Positions 1 to 25,942 of a DNA stretch of 64,000 nucleotides are shown here, piece by piece. The notes beneath the pieces were generated by a model. It was not told the DNA's origin. It was given only the letters and a program-made list of their open reading frames with translations, and made no database searches. The stretch is from Symsagittifera roscoffensis (Eukaryota; Xenacoelomorpha; Acoela; Convolutidae). Location: NCBI RefSeq assembly GCF_963678635.1, contig NC_087065.1:2478001-2542000 (forward strand), given 5' to 3'. The translations under genes and the position numbers were made by a program. Numbering within the stretch: the stretch's first letter is position 1; each line of letters opens with the position of its first letter.

Positions 1-2235
1 ACGTGTTTACTCGTAATCGACTTACCATCTGACAGCCAAGCCGAATCAAAACAAAAGTGGAAAACAACTCCTTAGAATATTAAGCACTGAATTTCCTTCA
101 CATTGGGGCCAAAATTGATCTATCCTGCACAAATTTATAGAATATTTATTTTTTTTCTAAATTATGAGAACCTCTTGAATGAATACTACAAGAAAAAATA
201 ATTTTCTATGAGGAAAAAAAATTCTTTATTTCGAAAAAAATTAAAAACGTTATTGTTATTTAACTGTGTTGAAATCAAACATGAACAAGATGTGCTGCTC
301 AAATAGGCGGTTCCAAATCATTTTTTCCTACTGCTGCTATGATTTTTTATGGGTAAGACGGCGGATTGTCATTTTTGATTCCCGCATAGATGAGTGAAGC
401 TATTATTATCTTCAGAGCAAGGCGGATATTATTTCCACCATACAGCCTCGCCATCAGAGCAATTCTCCTAAAATACAAACAGTAGTTAGTTGCACAGTTA
501 ACATATTTGCTAAAAAGGATTCGCTTTGAGCTCTGAGTGAACTTAACTTTCAGTCAATTTCAAGCCATCACTTTCAGCTTTTAACTTACGTTCTTTAATT
601 ATTCCCAATTTTGCTCCAGTTTTTTTTCTAACGTATTTGTGAAACTGTTCTTCTTATTTTTCCATGCGTACTTGATTTTTCCCCGGGAACTTAACTCAGT
701 TATATTTAACTACATTGTCTGCATTTTCATAAATTACTTTTTTCTAATTTGTTTGATATTAAGGTCTCCTTTTATCTGATTGGTATTGTTTTTAATAAAA
801 ACTTAATAAAACTCAGTGTGTCAGCCAGTTGTGAGCCGAAAGGTGGAGGGTAATAGAACCAAAAATTTACCTTCAAACAAACCCATACCTACACATCAAA
901 CAATCTGCCCCTCCCCCGTCAAACATTTCCTGTGCACGTTACTTATTTTAGGCGATTGATCGAACTTTATTGAAATTTTAATCTATATCTCAACATGTCA
1001 AAAAAACTGTTTTTTTTTGCAGTTTTGCAAGATTTGATTTTTTTCTTGCATTCTCAATGTTCAAATTTGTTATAGATAGGGCAGCAATTAAATAATGTAT
1101 TGGGAAAAATATAAAGCACACCAGATACTATGATGATGTCCTTCTTTCAAAGAGGTCGCTTAAAATTTTTAGCATCAACAATTTCTCCAAGGACTTTCCG
1201 AAAAAATACAATACTTTTTTTAAATATTGAAGTCCCTTCAAATAACTCTATGATACTTAACAGCATCTTGCATTGTTATTTTTTTTTCATACTAGCTCTT
1301 TATGCAGTTGCTTGGTTTCTTTTTTTATTTCTAAAAACATAAAGTATCATTGAGTTTGAAATTTTCTCAGCACCTCTATGATACCTCCCAGATTGACTCC
1401 GTAGAGCAAATCGATTATGCTCTAGTATTAGTGCAGCAATGTTTAAAAAACAGAAAAGGCACATAGATTAATTATAGACAACGATGAGTCGGCTATGATC
1501 GTAGGCTCATAACTTAACTTATTGTTCCGACTTTTGTAGCGAAAGTAACGGAATATTTGTACTCGGGTAGTCTTTTTTTCCTTCAGACAAACTTGAAATT
1601 TTAAAATCGATTAGAAAATATCTAAAAGAATATTGGTCAAATGAAATCAAAAGTTCATTATTTTAGTCGATCTTAAAATTTTTTTCTCAAATCATATTTT
1701 CTTGAATTTTCAAAGCAAAACGATATGCAGCTACTCGTTAACCTAACAAATTTCCTGCAATAATGAATGAATTAGTGTTTGTTCAATGAAAAACAACTGG
1801 TTTATAAGACAGAAAAGCAATGCCAATCAACGGAGTACAGTTATTGAAGCCAATCAACAATTCAAAAATGGAACAAACAAACTTGAAGCCCGTTATATTA
1901 TACACCTTTATTAATTTCTGTCACTGCAGTTTCCTCTAGATAACTTTTATTTATTTATTTTTAAGCAATTATTTCTTCGGCATTATTCGTTGCAAACACA
2001 GCTGGAAATGTTTGCATATTCATCCGCCATCGGTGAGTGAAGCTCTGATTATTTTTGATCTTAACTTATCGAGATAAGTTTTTAAATAAGAAAATCAATC
2101 ATTAAGAATTAAGCGTAGAGTCCAAATTTGATTTAGACTGTGGAGGAAATTATGAGTAATCGCACCAGAACTAAACGGATAGCCAGTTTTTTACATCAAT
2201 GTTGAATTCTAATTATAATAGAGCAGATGTGGATC
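1..2235. other. No gene seen; AT-rich noncoding
   Basis: Only short, low-complexity ORFs are present and I see no protein family or convincing splice-bounded exon. The missing 5' exon(s) of the downstream K+ channel gene could lie here or outside the window. The only recognisable item is a HINE-like 5' end at about 1524-1600. Confidence 0.5.
1524..1600 (+). mobile_element. HINE (Helentron-like) 5' fragment
   Basis: It begins GTTCCGACTTTTGTAGCGAA and continues with the same head (acggaatatttgtactcggg, then a T-run and ttcagacaaa) as the fuller copies at 10066, 28195 and 58440. It is preceded by TT like the others. The body and 3' hairpin end are not seen, so this is a solo 5' end. Confidence 0.5.
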
Positions 2236-2237
2236 TA

Positions 2238-2992
2238 CCCTGGTTGACCAAAATGTGCAACCATACGTCGCACCATGCATGGTTCCATGGAAGCCATGAA
2301 AAATTGCCGACGTAATTTTTTGTTAAAACAACACGTTTTCCATGCATGGCGCGACGTATGGTTTCCCCTTTTTTTTGTATTATGGGGACTCCAAATTAAA
2401 CAATTTTGATAATTTTATCAGGGCTGTTATCGGAAGTGATCTGTCACCATTGATGCTTGCAATGTATGGCTACTGTGGCATCATGCATGGAGCGACGTAT
2501 GATTGACATGGAAAATATATATGGCGCGACGTATGGTTAACAGGGAACCATATATGGTCATTCTTGTGGGCTTCCCATAGCTGCTCTGAACGACCTCAAA
2601 AATATGAAAACTGAAAATTTTTTATCCGTCATTCAGAGCAAAAAATTGGATCCCAAGCAGAACAAACAACTACCTGATAAAGAAAAACAAAACTTTGTTA
2701 AAACTGTCTCAAAAAAAAAAACATTTCAAAAATACAAAAAAAAATAATTTAAGTAACAACAATATGATCAGTATATCAAACATGATGTCTGATTTGCACC
2801 GTAAAAAATTTTCATATCCTACCAATAGCTTGCATTTTGATGAAAAATTGTTTTATTACTAATTTAATCTGTCAAACAGCTATTTTGAATGTTTTTGAAA
2901 CAAATCTATGTGCTACGCATGACTAGCCATTTTCCTTGCAAATCATGCATGGATGTGCATGGTTGCGCAATATCTGCTATGGGCAAGCAGGG
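2238..2992. mobile_element. MITE with terminal inverted repeats and CATGCATG palindromes
   Basis: The left end CCCTGGTTGACC and the right end GGGCAAGCAGGG are imperfect inverted repeats flanked by TA on both sides, so a TA target duplication is possible. Inside, a CCATACGTCGC / CATGCATGG module occurs at least four times in both orientations (about 2262, 2340, 2480 and 2523), with relatives near 2940. No transposase ORF is present. The superfamily is uncertain; Tc1/mariner-like is a guess from the TA flanks. Confidence 0.5.
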
Positions 2993-2994
2993 TA

Positions 2995-5480
2995 GATTTT
3001 TTTCTGTGGCCTTACGAGAGCACAGTTCGACCTCTTAATGCAGATTTTTTTGAGCAAATTTTAAAATTTCCTCCACATTTTTGTAAGATCGACCAATTTA
3101 GTTTTCTCCCCGCAGTGACAAATATAGGCAAATATGTAGAGTCAAAAACATAAAAAATCAATTCAAATTAGATCAAATGTGCGGGGTGATGAAAACTTAT
3201 TATCAAAAAGTTTACTTGAGCAACTAAGAAAATTGAAAAGAAATAGTTTTTAATGGGTTTTTGAGGTCTAAAATTTTATCAATATAATCGATTCCCATGT
3301 TGCTCTCAGACATCAAAATTAATTAAAAAATTGATTGTTTTCATCAAATTTAAGATCAATTACAACTCATTTAAAATCAGTTAAAATGGGTTTTTTTATC
3401 ACTCTATTTTTGTTTCGGTTCGTGCAAAATTGTGCAAGAGTTTCTGCATTTATCATTAGAATTAAATCAAAATTTGCTTTTGAAATGTACATTGTTTGAA
3501 TGTCACAAAAATTTTCATTTGTTTCGTCAGTGCATTTTTGGATTACTTTTTTTTCTCCGGGCAAAGTAATATGTGTTCTGAAGTGTACACCAGCTAATAA
3601 TGTGACTAGTACAAGTTTTTCAGGTAACACCTTAACACTGCCTCATAGTTTTTATTCTATTTTTCAATACAAGTAATGAATCGATATCAAAATTGATTTG
3701 TTCGTAGTTTTCTTTCAAAGTTTTGTATAGTTTCTTGTCTAATTAAGCTGCATTTGCAATTAGCCCAAAATTTGATAGAAAAAGCTTGTATATTGTTAGA
3801 ACTGACGTAAGTAATAAATTGGCAAACACATATGTTTTCATTCTCCTATTAAAATTAAGTCGGAAAACAGAATTTGCAAATTAATTTTCTCCAAAACAGT
3901 TTTTTTTAATTGTTTGAAATTCAACTCTCTTATCGAAAATATTCAATCAACCCTCAAACATATCTGTTGTTAACTTGTGTTATTTTGAAATTTCATTAAA
4001 AAAAACTCAAATAACAAAATTTCGTGGGAACAAAGAAGCTGATATAACCTTTAAACGGCAATTTTTTCATAAGAAACCACATTTTAACAAGAATAGCCGG
4101 TTATTGTGCAAGTAACACAGAAAGTTCCAAACCTTAACTAAAAGAGTACATTTTTTTTTCAAATTAGTGTCGTTTTTCTGTGTGATGTGATAAAATGATC
4201 TGAACCAAACACTTAACTTACGCATTTTGAAAAGCCATAGCAAAATGGGCAAATTGGACAATAGTTTTCACAGACAAAGAATTAAAAAAAAATAAAACCT
4301 GAAAAAAACTTCAACTTTTTAAGGTGTTTTTGCAAATTTTTTTTTGGTATTTTGAAGCATTTGATTCACAAAATGGCACTTAAAATTCCAAACACTATTT
4401 TATAAGAATTAAATTAAGTTTTCACGGCTTAAATTAAGCGAAACTAAGCTATTGCAAATCTGCTTGCTCGCTTTATTTGCTCAAAATGAAACCAAAAAAC
4501 CAAAATATATAGTTACCTGTTTTCTCTATGCTGGAATAGATTTTAAATTTTTTTATTAAGTTCTTGGTTTATCTATTAAGTTGCTTTTCACAGAAAAAAA
4601 ATCGAAAATCTTTTTTACATTGTGAGGCCAAACTCTGGCTTTTGGGAAATGTAAGCTGATTGAGCAACAAGACACTCCCTTTGTTCTTATTTTGTAATTT
4701 CAATTTCTTTGATCTTTCCTACAAAACATGATTAAAGACTTGTCTCTGGAATCCAGGAACGTACAGACACAAAAATCCAGTGCACAGTTTGGCCTCGTAA
4801 TGTATAAAAAAGATTTTTTCCAAGCAATTAATGATTTTGCATGACTTCAGCTATGCTTACATTTCCTGCAGCTCAATTTTTTTCCGTTTCCTGCAACTCC
4901 CGTTTGCTAAAAAAGACGACGTAATTTTTTCAACAAGATCTTGTTTGACATATGTACTATGTATTGTTTTCAAAACAGTATTCTAGTCGAAACGCTCCCT
5001 GCTCTGTTATTTGCAGAGCCGCCTGGTTTTTCAGTTCATAGTTAGAATTGATACGTACAAAAGAAAGCAAAAAGTATTTTTGCTTTTGGAGTTTTTTTTG
5101 TGTACCATTTGTTTGGTTTCAGTGACAAAAAGAGGCACTCATAGTTTCCAAAAAATGCATTCAAAATGTTTTCCTGTTACTGCTCAAAAGACACAGAGTG
5201 CTTCGACCATTATACTACTATGAGTTATGCAAGAATCTCAAAAAGAAACAGAAAAAAAGCGATTTTTTTCGAGTTTCCAGTTGTTTTTTCTAAGTCAAGG
5301 ACAATCGGTTTGGTTGAAACGGTAAGATTGAAATGTAATTGCATCCTAAAAAACATACAAATTGAACTAGATTTCAAATTGGGCTCAGTTTTAATTTCAG
5401 CAAGATCAGTCTCAACCATTTTTTCCTCGACACTGTAACTTTTTTTCTAGAATCTGAACTATGACTGATAGGGTTTAAAA
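2995..5480. other. No gene seen
   Basis: AT-rich noncoding sequence. Several ORFs under 90 codons exist on both strands but are compositionally like the background, with no recognisable domain or splice context. Confidence 0.45.
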
Positions 5481-6060
5481 ATTATACCATGTTTCGCCTA
5501 CTGCGACATTTCACTGAGGTAGTCACACTGCTCTACCCGCACTGGAGTTTCATGGATAATCATCGATTATATTGTCATTTTCTAGTCAGTATCCATAAAA
5601 TTACAAAAATAATCGATTATAATCCATTAGAAATGGATTATAAACATAATGTTTTTTCGATTATAGTAATCGTTTATAATCCATCAAAAATGGATTCTAT
5701 TTTTATATCATTATAGTATATTATAAACGATTATAATCGAATATAATGGATTTTTTTAAGAGGTTATTGGTGAAAGTTGCAAATTTTGCAAGCTATCTCA
5801 TTTCCTGTTTATTGCATTGTGCAGGTAGGGTAGGTCGTCGGGGTAGGGGAGATGGTGGAGTTAAAATGTGGAGGGTTAAATTAGGGGGGTTTGCCTAAAA
5901 AATCGATTATATTGTCAAAATAATCAATTAAAATGGATTTTTAAATACTGAAAATAATCGATTATAATCCCCTAAAAATCCATTTTCATGATTGGATGGG
6001 ATGGGTCATGAAAACCGTTTGTATGGGTTAAGTTTTTTTGCCGCTACAATTTATTATAAT
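5480..6060. repeat. Dispersed ATAATCGATTATAAT palindromic repeat field
   Basis: It starts with gcactggagtttcatggata followed by many copies of the self-complementary words ATCGATTATAAT and TAATCCATT..AATGGATTA, which can fold into short hairpins. The same family, with the same tggagtttcat head, recurs at 13790-14400, 18105-18215 and about 20085-20180. The hAT MITE at 6061 inserted into this field. It is probably a non-autonomous element or satellite family; no coding capacity is seen. Confidence 0.6.
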
Positions 6061-6468
6061 CAGGGGCGGATCTAGGATTTTTTCGAGGGGGGGGGGGCGG
6101 CGGATTTTCTGAGCTCTCTTCAAATTGATTTTCTGAGCTCTCTGTTTTCTGAGCTCTCTGTTTCTCAAAAACACTAAAAAAGACTCTGTTTTGGCCAGAA
6201 TTTTGGCGCCGCAGCCAAGTTTTAAAAAAAAACAGGTCAAAAAGCCGTTTTTGGGCGCTTTTTGGAAAATTTTGACAAAAAAACGCGTTTTTTTTGGCGC
6301 GTGCTCCCCCTCAAAGTTAGTATATATTGGCGCCTTTAAAAAAATTTTGGGTTCGGTCGGCCAAAAATGGATTTCTTAAAAAGTACCAATGGGGGGACCC
6401 TTTGGGTCGGCAGGGGATCGAATTCCTGAGAGGGGGGCATCCGCCCCCCCTCCCTAAATCCGCCCCTG
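6061..6468. mobile_element. hAT-superfamily MITE, 408 bp, with 8-bp TSD
   Basis: The ends are CAGGGGCGGATCTAGGA on the left and TAAATCCGCCCCTG on the right, which are inverted repeats. The insertion is flanked by a perfect 8-bp direct repeat, attataat, at 6053-6060 and 6469-6476, the signature of hAT transposases. The interior has G- and C-runs near the ends and no transposase. Related copies are at 18354-18835 and 20993-21666, and a fragment at about 12820-12900. Confidence 0.88.
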
Positions 6469-6698
6469 ATTATAATCGATTATTTCCCATGAAATTCCAG
6501 TGCGGTAGAAAAAACTCACAATTCGTGAACATGAACAAATATACCTCAAGCCAAAGAGCCAAATATTCGATTTTTTTTTCAAGTTGGATTTAAAGGATTC
6601 AAGTCTATAGTGATCTCGTGATCTCTTATGGAGTTTTTTTGCAAGTATTTTTGTTTTATGGAACCCAATCGAATCAGAAGCATTATGTTTTGTGTTAG

Positions 6699-19219
<12,521 letters not shown>

Positions 19220-20390
19220 AACTCAAATATTTTTCCAAGTGTGTGCAAATAAGCATTGTCAAACTAATAATCTAATAATGCCATATATTTTTTGTTGTGA
19301 AATTATATTACCAAGAGCACTTGTTTTAAACAGCAGTCACTGGTATTATTTAGATAAGTGAAGCTTCAGGTAACTTTTTGGATTGAGTCTTAAATATAAC
19401 AATCTCTCATGGTTTGAAAATGAAGTTTTTCTCAAATGCCAAGTTTTTCTCAAAAGCTCTAGGAAACAATTACATTGATTTTTTTTTCGAGAGTTTATGT
19501 TGAAATAGTATGTGAAAAGTAGTTGATAAGGTCGATGTTTTATCGTTAGAAAAATTTTCTCTTAAATTCTTATTTAAATCATAGGCCGACTGTTTCCTCA
19601 AAATTTCCTACAATGAATTTTTCAGGCAAAATTGGCACTTAACGTTTCCTTCGAAACAATTAGTTCGAAACATATATCACAATTTTTCGTTCCTGACAAA
19701 AAGAAAACATAATTGTTGGGAGAAAGCATTTGAGTTTTAATGAAAACATAAAATATATGCCGCATGGGAAATGTTTTACTAGCATGCCATTAGGAAATTT
19801 CGTTCTGGAGAGTCATCAGCGTATTTTGACTTGGGTTCAAAGTTTACTGTCAAAAAAAACTTGAAAACGTGAAACACTAATAATTTTTTTCATTATTTCA
19901 AGTTAGTGACATATCGACGAACGTTCAATGAACGCTCTCTTTGCTCTAAATCAGTGTCAAAAGCAAACAGGAGCTTATTTGGAGCTCAAATCAAGACTGG
20001 AAATTGAACCCTGGGTTCAGATTGCGCTGCAACTCAGGTATATCTCATAAATCTTAAACTATTGGTACAAAAAAATACTAGCGCAATGGAGTTCTTTAGA
20101 TAATAATTGATATCATGGATTTTTATGGTCTGTCTCAAAAAACTAAAATAATTGATCCTAATGGATTAATAATCAATTATAAAGCAAATGAAAAGAAATC
20201 ACTTTGTTGCCTTATAACGGAGATTTCACCTTATAACTGGAGTTTTCAATAGGTTGAAAGTAACTATTAAAAAATTTAACGCTGCAATGCTAAACACTTT
20301 TTTAGGCTACAGCTAAAAGATGAATTGCTTTTCACTTGTTTCTCTTTGACATACAATTACCGTAAGAATACGTATTAAATACCGTAAACG
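19220..20390. other. 3' flank of the Kv gene; no gene seen
   Basis: AT-rich sequence with no recognisable ORF. A diverged ATAATCGATTATAAT-family stretch is present at about 20085-20180 (tggagttctttagataataa). I saw no canonical AATAAA close to the stop codon. Confidence 0.45.
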
Positions 20391-20394
20391 CGTG

Positions 20395-20665
20395 CCACTT
20401 CCATCTACCCCTCCCCCACACACTTTACGCCATACCCCCCCCCCCCCCCCCCGCAGACCGTACACCCCCCTCCCCCAACTTACGAGGGGGTAGATGGTGG
20501 GGTGTGAAGGCAGGTGGGATGGAGTAGGTGAGCGGTGGGTGCGGTGGGTGCGGTAGGTGGGGGTAGGCTAAGTGAGGGGCTAGGCGATGGGAGGGGGAAG
20601 GCGGGGGAGGGAGGTTTACGGGGGACTAGGCTTGGGGGTGGGTGAGGGTAGGTGGGGGGGGAGCA
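20395..20665. repeat. Strand-asymmetric C-rich then G-rich low-complexity block
   Basis: A C-rich part (20400-20470, including a run of about 18 C) is followed by a G-rich part (20480-20660) with degenerate ggtgggtgcggt / gtgggggtaggc repeats. The words ccatctacccctccccc and gggggtagatgg are inverted, so a large hairpin is possible. The G-rich strand has many closely spaced G-tracts and could form quadruplexes. Confidence 0.8.
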
Positions 20666-20992
20666 CTAACTCAAGAAAACCCCTATTGTTTTTTTCTTTA
20701 AAATGGACACTAACAAAAATTGTACGTCCTAGCGCTGTTTGTTAAAAAATATGTTAACCAAATATTATAACCGCACCCGCCCGAACAATTGCGTAATTGA
20801 TGTTTTTGTAATTGTATTTCATACTATTATACTTATGAGGCGCATACTTACAACGTAGTTAATCTATGTATTCTGACACCAATAATGTTTGCGATATTTA
20901 TTACGCATAAAAACACTGCATTACATTCGTTTTCTACCAACAGGCACGAAACTTTTGTAACGCCGCTTTAGAAGGTATATATTAACTCTGAG

Positions 20993-21666
20993 CAGTGGCG
21001 GATTTAGTGGGGGGACGTATCCTTCCCCCTCAGGGTATCGAACCCCTCCTGATCCAAAATAGTGGGGACGTATCCTTCCCCCTCAGGGTATCGAACCCCT
21101 CCTGATCCAAAATGTGGCTCTTTTTCCTCCTCCCCCCCCCCCCCCCACCTCACACGACCATCAATTTTTATGGTGTAACGAGTAATTTTACAAGGTTAAT
21201 TATGAACTCCGAATATATTTGGCACAGCCTAATTAGTCCGCATGTCAATTTTTATAACAATCGGACAACGTGAACAGTAACTCTACTAGTAAAAAATTAC
21301 AGGTGGCGGGAAACGGAAAAAGAGCCCAAAATGTCCCCTCTTCGTACTTTTTTGAGATATCAATATATAGTGACGGACCCTAAAACTTTCTGCCTTCAGA
21401 GTCAAAATATACTAATAATAATAATTGTGGATTCTGCGATTCGCAGAGGATCTATGAAAGGCTATCTAGCCTGTCTAAGCATAGTCCGCTTCTCTTATTT
21501 CCCCACACACCAGACTGAGTTATTTTTTTGGGCGACTCCAGGCCATTTCAACGGCGCCTAATATATATTAATTTTGAGGGGGGAGCAAAACAGGGTCTTT
21601 TTAATGCTTTGGGAGAATTTCTTGAAAACCCGCCCCCCTCTCGAGAAAATCCTAGTTCCGCACCTG
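20993..21666. mobile_element. hAT-superfamily MITE, 674 bp, with perfect 8-bp TSD
   Basis: The ends CAGTGGCGGATTTAG and CTAGTTCCGCACCTG are inverted repeats. They are flanked by the perfect 8-bp duplication actctgag (20985-20992 and 21667-21674). The left end carries a ~50-bp internal tandem duplication (ggggacgtatccttccccct twice). It belongs to the same family as 6061-6468. No transposase is present. Confidence 0.88.
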
Positions 21667-21674
21667 ACTCTGAG

Positions 21675-23550
21675 AGCGATTTGCAAATTGGAGTTTTTCT
21701 ATCATATTTTTCGAGAATTTTTTAGGGATGTTTTTTTTCACAAAGTTATATGCGGCACTGAAAATGATTTTCTTAAAATGGTCTTCATAATTATGTTTTC
21801 TAACACTGAATGAATGTTTGGTGAACCTACGAGAAAATTGACCGTAAATTTTGTCATTTTTTTTGAAAATCTTTCTCTCCCTCAAAAAGATACTAGACCC
21901 GCCACAGTTTGTTTGATTTAGGTTGCTATAAGAAAAGATGTGTCATGCGAGTGGAGAGACCATTGATTTTTAAAAATTCTTACCATCGCTCTCAGTAGTT
22001 TGGAAAGATAAACTCCAAAATTAAATCCTTGTGGAACGATAACTGTACATTTCTTCAACCAATAAACAAGTGAGAAACATTTCATTCGATCTGCCAAACA
22101 CTTAAAGGTTGAAGAATCGAAGCGCTTCAAGTACAATTTTTTCGATGTAGTGCGATAAAAAAATTGTTTAATGTGCGCTCAAAACTTCTTTTTGAACAGA
22201 AGCGATTAATTTTTGAATTTGAGCAATTTACTAAGATGAATATGAAGACGAAAAGACGAAAAACGCTGAAACTTTCGAATAACTTTGAAAAAATGCTTAA
22301 AAGATAAATTTAATTGAAAGCGTTGACGATGGCTTTTTTAGCTGTTAATATTAACCCCCAATTTAACAACAACGGTTTGAAAAATAACCATTCCAATAAT
22401 ACGAAAGCAAACTTTTTCACATCAAACTCGAAAAAATCAATCAATAAGTTATGGTAGCTGTTCATTAAGCTATTCATATCCCCAAAACTGGATAGAGAAA
22501 AGCCAGTGACACATGCGCAGAAATTCTCGAGAAAGACATTTTGAAGAAAACAAACAATTTGAACATAGTGTCGGCTTTCTTGCAAATTGGTTTCCCGAAC
22601 TGGAAAGCAGATGATGAAAAGCAAAAAGTTCAAAATCTTGAAAGTCTTTGAACACGAAGCAAAAAATCTACTTAGCAAAAATAATTTAATTTTTCGTTCA
22701 TATATAAGTCAACCTTCTCTAAAACTCTTGATAAACAAGTGTTTTTTCTCCAGTTATTGCAAATTAATGGTTTTACTCTGGATTTTCTTGAAGAGACGTC
22801 AACTTGGGGTTCATTAAATTTTTTAGTCGATTTTACTTTAGTTTTTTCATTGGTTACTCTTAGCTCTTAAAGGCCAACTTATCTTAAACCCTACAGGATG
22901 GTCAACTACTTATAAAGAGAAGAATCCTTTATTCCCCGCAAGTCTAAAAAGAAGTGAACTCTTATTAAACAAGAACCAATTACCTTTCAATCCTAGTTAA
23001 CGCTCAAAAGTTATACAAGGATCAACTGCTCGAAACTTTTTTAACCAATTCAAAATGTGCAAAACATGTACCCCCTTTTTTCCTATGTTTAGGTCCCTTA
23101 GTGGATTCTGCCTTTGCCAACTTTTGATTTTTATAATATCCAAAGAGTATTTGAACTCTTTTTTATTCAGATTTCAAGTGCTACCAGCAAAATTTGTGAA
23201 CAGAGAATTGATTGATAGATACTCAAGCATTTATAACTGCCCAAGTTTTCTAGAAAATGAGCTGGCTCTGCAAAAAGAATTGATGCCAAGTGATTGAATT
23301 CAGTGGTAGCCAACTTAATTTTTAGCCAACAAGCCGAAAATCAGATTACCGTTCCAACAAGCCTAAACTTAACATTGTTATGCAACATAACAAGAAACTG
23401 TCATTGTTGTTATGCAATTGTTAAGTAATTCTGATGTAAAGATATGAAGATTTGTAGACATGGCGGTTTGATGATTATACACCTTGAATTCAGTGTTGCG
23501 TCCTTAACGCAAAATTTTTTTTAAACGAAAGTTTTATTTCATGCGAAACG
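21675..23550. other. No confirmed gene
   Basis: AT-rich sequence. The 23055-23297 frame on + has an acceptor-like tttttattcag and an ORF ending LENELALQKELMPSD; it could be a transposase remnant or a terminal exon, but I recognise no family. Other ORFs look like background. Confidence 0.35.
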
Positions 23551-23759
23551 TGACTAGCATGCACAAGGAGCAAAAACAGTAAGCCTAAGTGTCCCGATTT
23601 TTGAAGAAATTTGCAATTTTTATGCTTAAACTGTTCTTTCATTTAGTCAATTTTCGTCAATTGAAATATTAGTTTTCCACGAAAATTTTTGATAACCTAA
23701 TGAAGATATAAACTCTCTAAGGTCAAATGTTAAAAGATATTTTGCTGTCAAAATTTTTT

Positions 23760-24053
23760 TGTGAAGTTCTCAGGGTCTGAAAATGGCCAATTTGGCCATG
23801 CTCTGAACTAACTCATGTGCGCTGTGAAGACTTTAATTATGATGGCAAAAGTCAAACGCAATTTATTTATGCGCGGCAAATTATCCCGCACAGACAAGCT
23901 AATCGTTCACATTAATCAATTGCACTCATGATGATTTGTCCAGAGTTTATGGTATTAAAATAAATTCTTCGCCAAGCAACAAGTATTTGATACCGATCAA
24001 GGGGTAGTCGGAACATTCAAGGCTTAGCCCTGATATACGAGCAAGCAGTCTTG
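23760..24053 (+). mobile_element. HINE-like element, 3' part
   Basis: It shares gccatgctctgaactaa, tgcgcgctgtgaagactt and aattatcccgcaca with the copy at 24281. It ends agtcggaacattcaaggctt, then a degenerate hairpin (ggcttagccctg) and AGTCTTG followed by TT. The 5' end is unclear. Confidence 0.5.
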
Positions 24054-24280
24054 TTTTTTTACTTTTCGATTACCAATCGCAGTTAAAACAAGGTAAAGTA
24101 ACGTAGATAGTTCTTTTTAACTTACAGAATTCTTGTCAAGAAGCTTGACTGTGTTCATTAAATTTAAAACGGGGGGAGCTTGCAATGCGTGCCGCTAATT
24201 AGCATGCAGCTATTTAGCACAATTGGTGTTGAACAAGTTTTCTAAAGTTTGCAACTACAACTCAAACTGAGTGAGTAATT

Positions 24281-24717
24281 GTTCCGACTTTAGAAAAAAA
24301 AACGGAATATTTATGCTCGGTGTGGTTTTTGCCGATCGAAATAAAAGTTTCCAGAAATAATAGAAATAATAGTTTCCATTGAAGGTATCGATTTTCTGAG
24401 TTCATTTTTAAAACGATATTTTACCTTCAATTTTTTTTCTCAAGTTCTTGGGGTTTTAAAATTGCCTAATTGGACATGTTCTGGACTAAATTATGCGCGC
24501 TTTGAAGAGTCTATTCATGATGCTGAGAGCGTAACTCGAATTATCCCGCACAACAAAATCGTACCAAATTGAATTGAGGCTGGCTAATCGGTCGTATTCA
24601 TTCCGTACGACTCCAAATTTTACACTTTCAATATTTTCTTTTCCCAAAACTATTCGATACGAAATAAGGGACAGTCGGAACGTTCCAGGGCTTTGCCCTG
24701 GTAAACGATCAGTTTTG
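24281..24717 (+). mobile_element. HINE-like element, 437 bp
   Basis: The 5' end is GTTCCGACTTTAG preceded by TT. The 3' end has ACAGTCGGAACG, the hairpin CCAGGGCTTTGCCCTGG, then AGTTTTG followed by TT. The interior matches the 23760 copy more than the 10066 copy, indicating a subfamily. Confidence 0.6.
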
Positions 24718-24719
24718 TT

Positions 24720-25940
24720 ATGTTTATTTCGCACGCTAACCTGCACGCATGCATGTCGCAACACCCCCGTTCTGATAGAAAGGACGGAGTTTGAAAAGAT
24801 TTTGACAAAATCGACAGGCTGAAAAATTATATTGCCGATGCAGAAGAATAAAAGTATGAAAACAAACTCTGAAACTGAATCAGTTTAACTATCACGCGTA
24901 AAGTGGTCTTAGTTTTGTGAGAGCCCATCGATTTAAGTTTGTTCATCTCAGAGGGCGTCGACCGAATCACAGCCTTCAACTCAGACTATATGTTTGTAAG
25001 ATCCTGAATTTCTCATAATTCATAACAAAATTGTTTCATCAAAATAGTCAATTTCTATTTAGATTTAAGTTTATCAGTTTTCTTTATCTGTAACATACAA
25101 AATACTATAAATTATACGAATGTACATTGCATGGTTTTGTGACATACCAAAGATTTTTGCGAGTTGAACTATCAGATGAACCGTACAACCCCCCTCCCCC
25201 TCCCCCCCATTTGGTTTAGTGAGGAAAAAATTCGAATTTTTCAGGAAATAATTTTGAGTATACCTTATGTTTATAAAAATTTAAATATTTTTTAAAGAAA
25301 AAATTGATTTTCAACACATTATTTTAGGTAATTAACGCGCATTCGAATGGCATTCCACATAAAAACTGTGGAAAAACGCGCACAACCAAATTTATTGAAA
25401 TGCGGTTAAGCCGAATTGTACTGTTGATCCGAATTAACTGTTTTTTCTAAATCTTTGATTTTCGAAAACTATGAAATTGTTGCCTGAATTTATTAAAACT
25501 TTAAGAGAAGCCACCAAAAAAAGAAAACCAAGGCGTCATGAGTAAAAAACGTGTACTTTTAAATCAGCAGAAACTCTTTTGCCCAAACTTTTCATGCTAT
25601 TCAAATCTCGTTTCAATAAGGTTCTATATGATATTCGTTTAGATTTCAAAAAATTATCTCGTCCGTCTAAAAAAAATTTTAAAAACGCAAAATTTTCTAA
25701 GACAATAATTATGCGCATAGACCATCGATGCATAAAGTTTCATCAGCGATATAAATTATTAATAAGGAAACACAAAACATGAGTGATTTGTGTTCCGTGC
25801 ATCAAGCACACGGTACTCCAAGTCGAACAGGGAATAAAAATTGAAACATTTGACAATTAGAATTCTAAAATTAGACTTCGTGATTCATAATGTATTCATT
25901 TGATGTCCGGCTATTGACATCCGAATGAGTCACTACTTCG
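24720..25940. other. No gene seen
   Basis: AT-rich intergenic sequence between repeats and the 3' end of the EF-hand gene. It contains only a C-rich run near 25190-25210. Confidence 0.4.
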
Positions 25941-25942
25941 AT

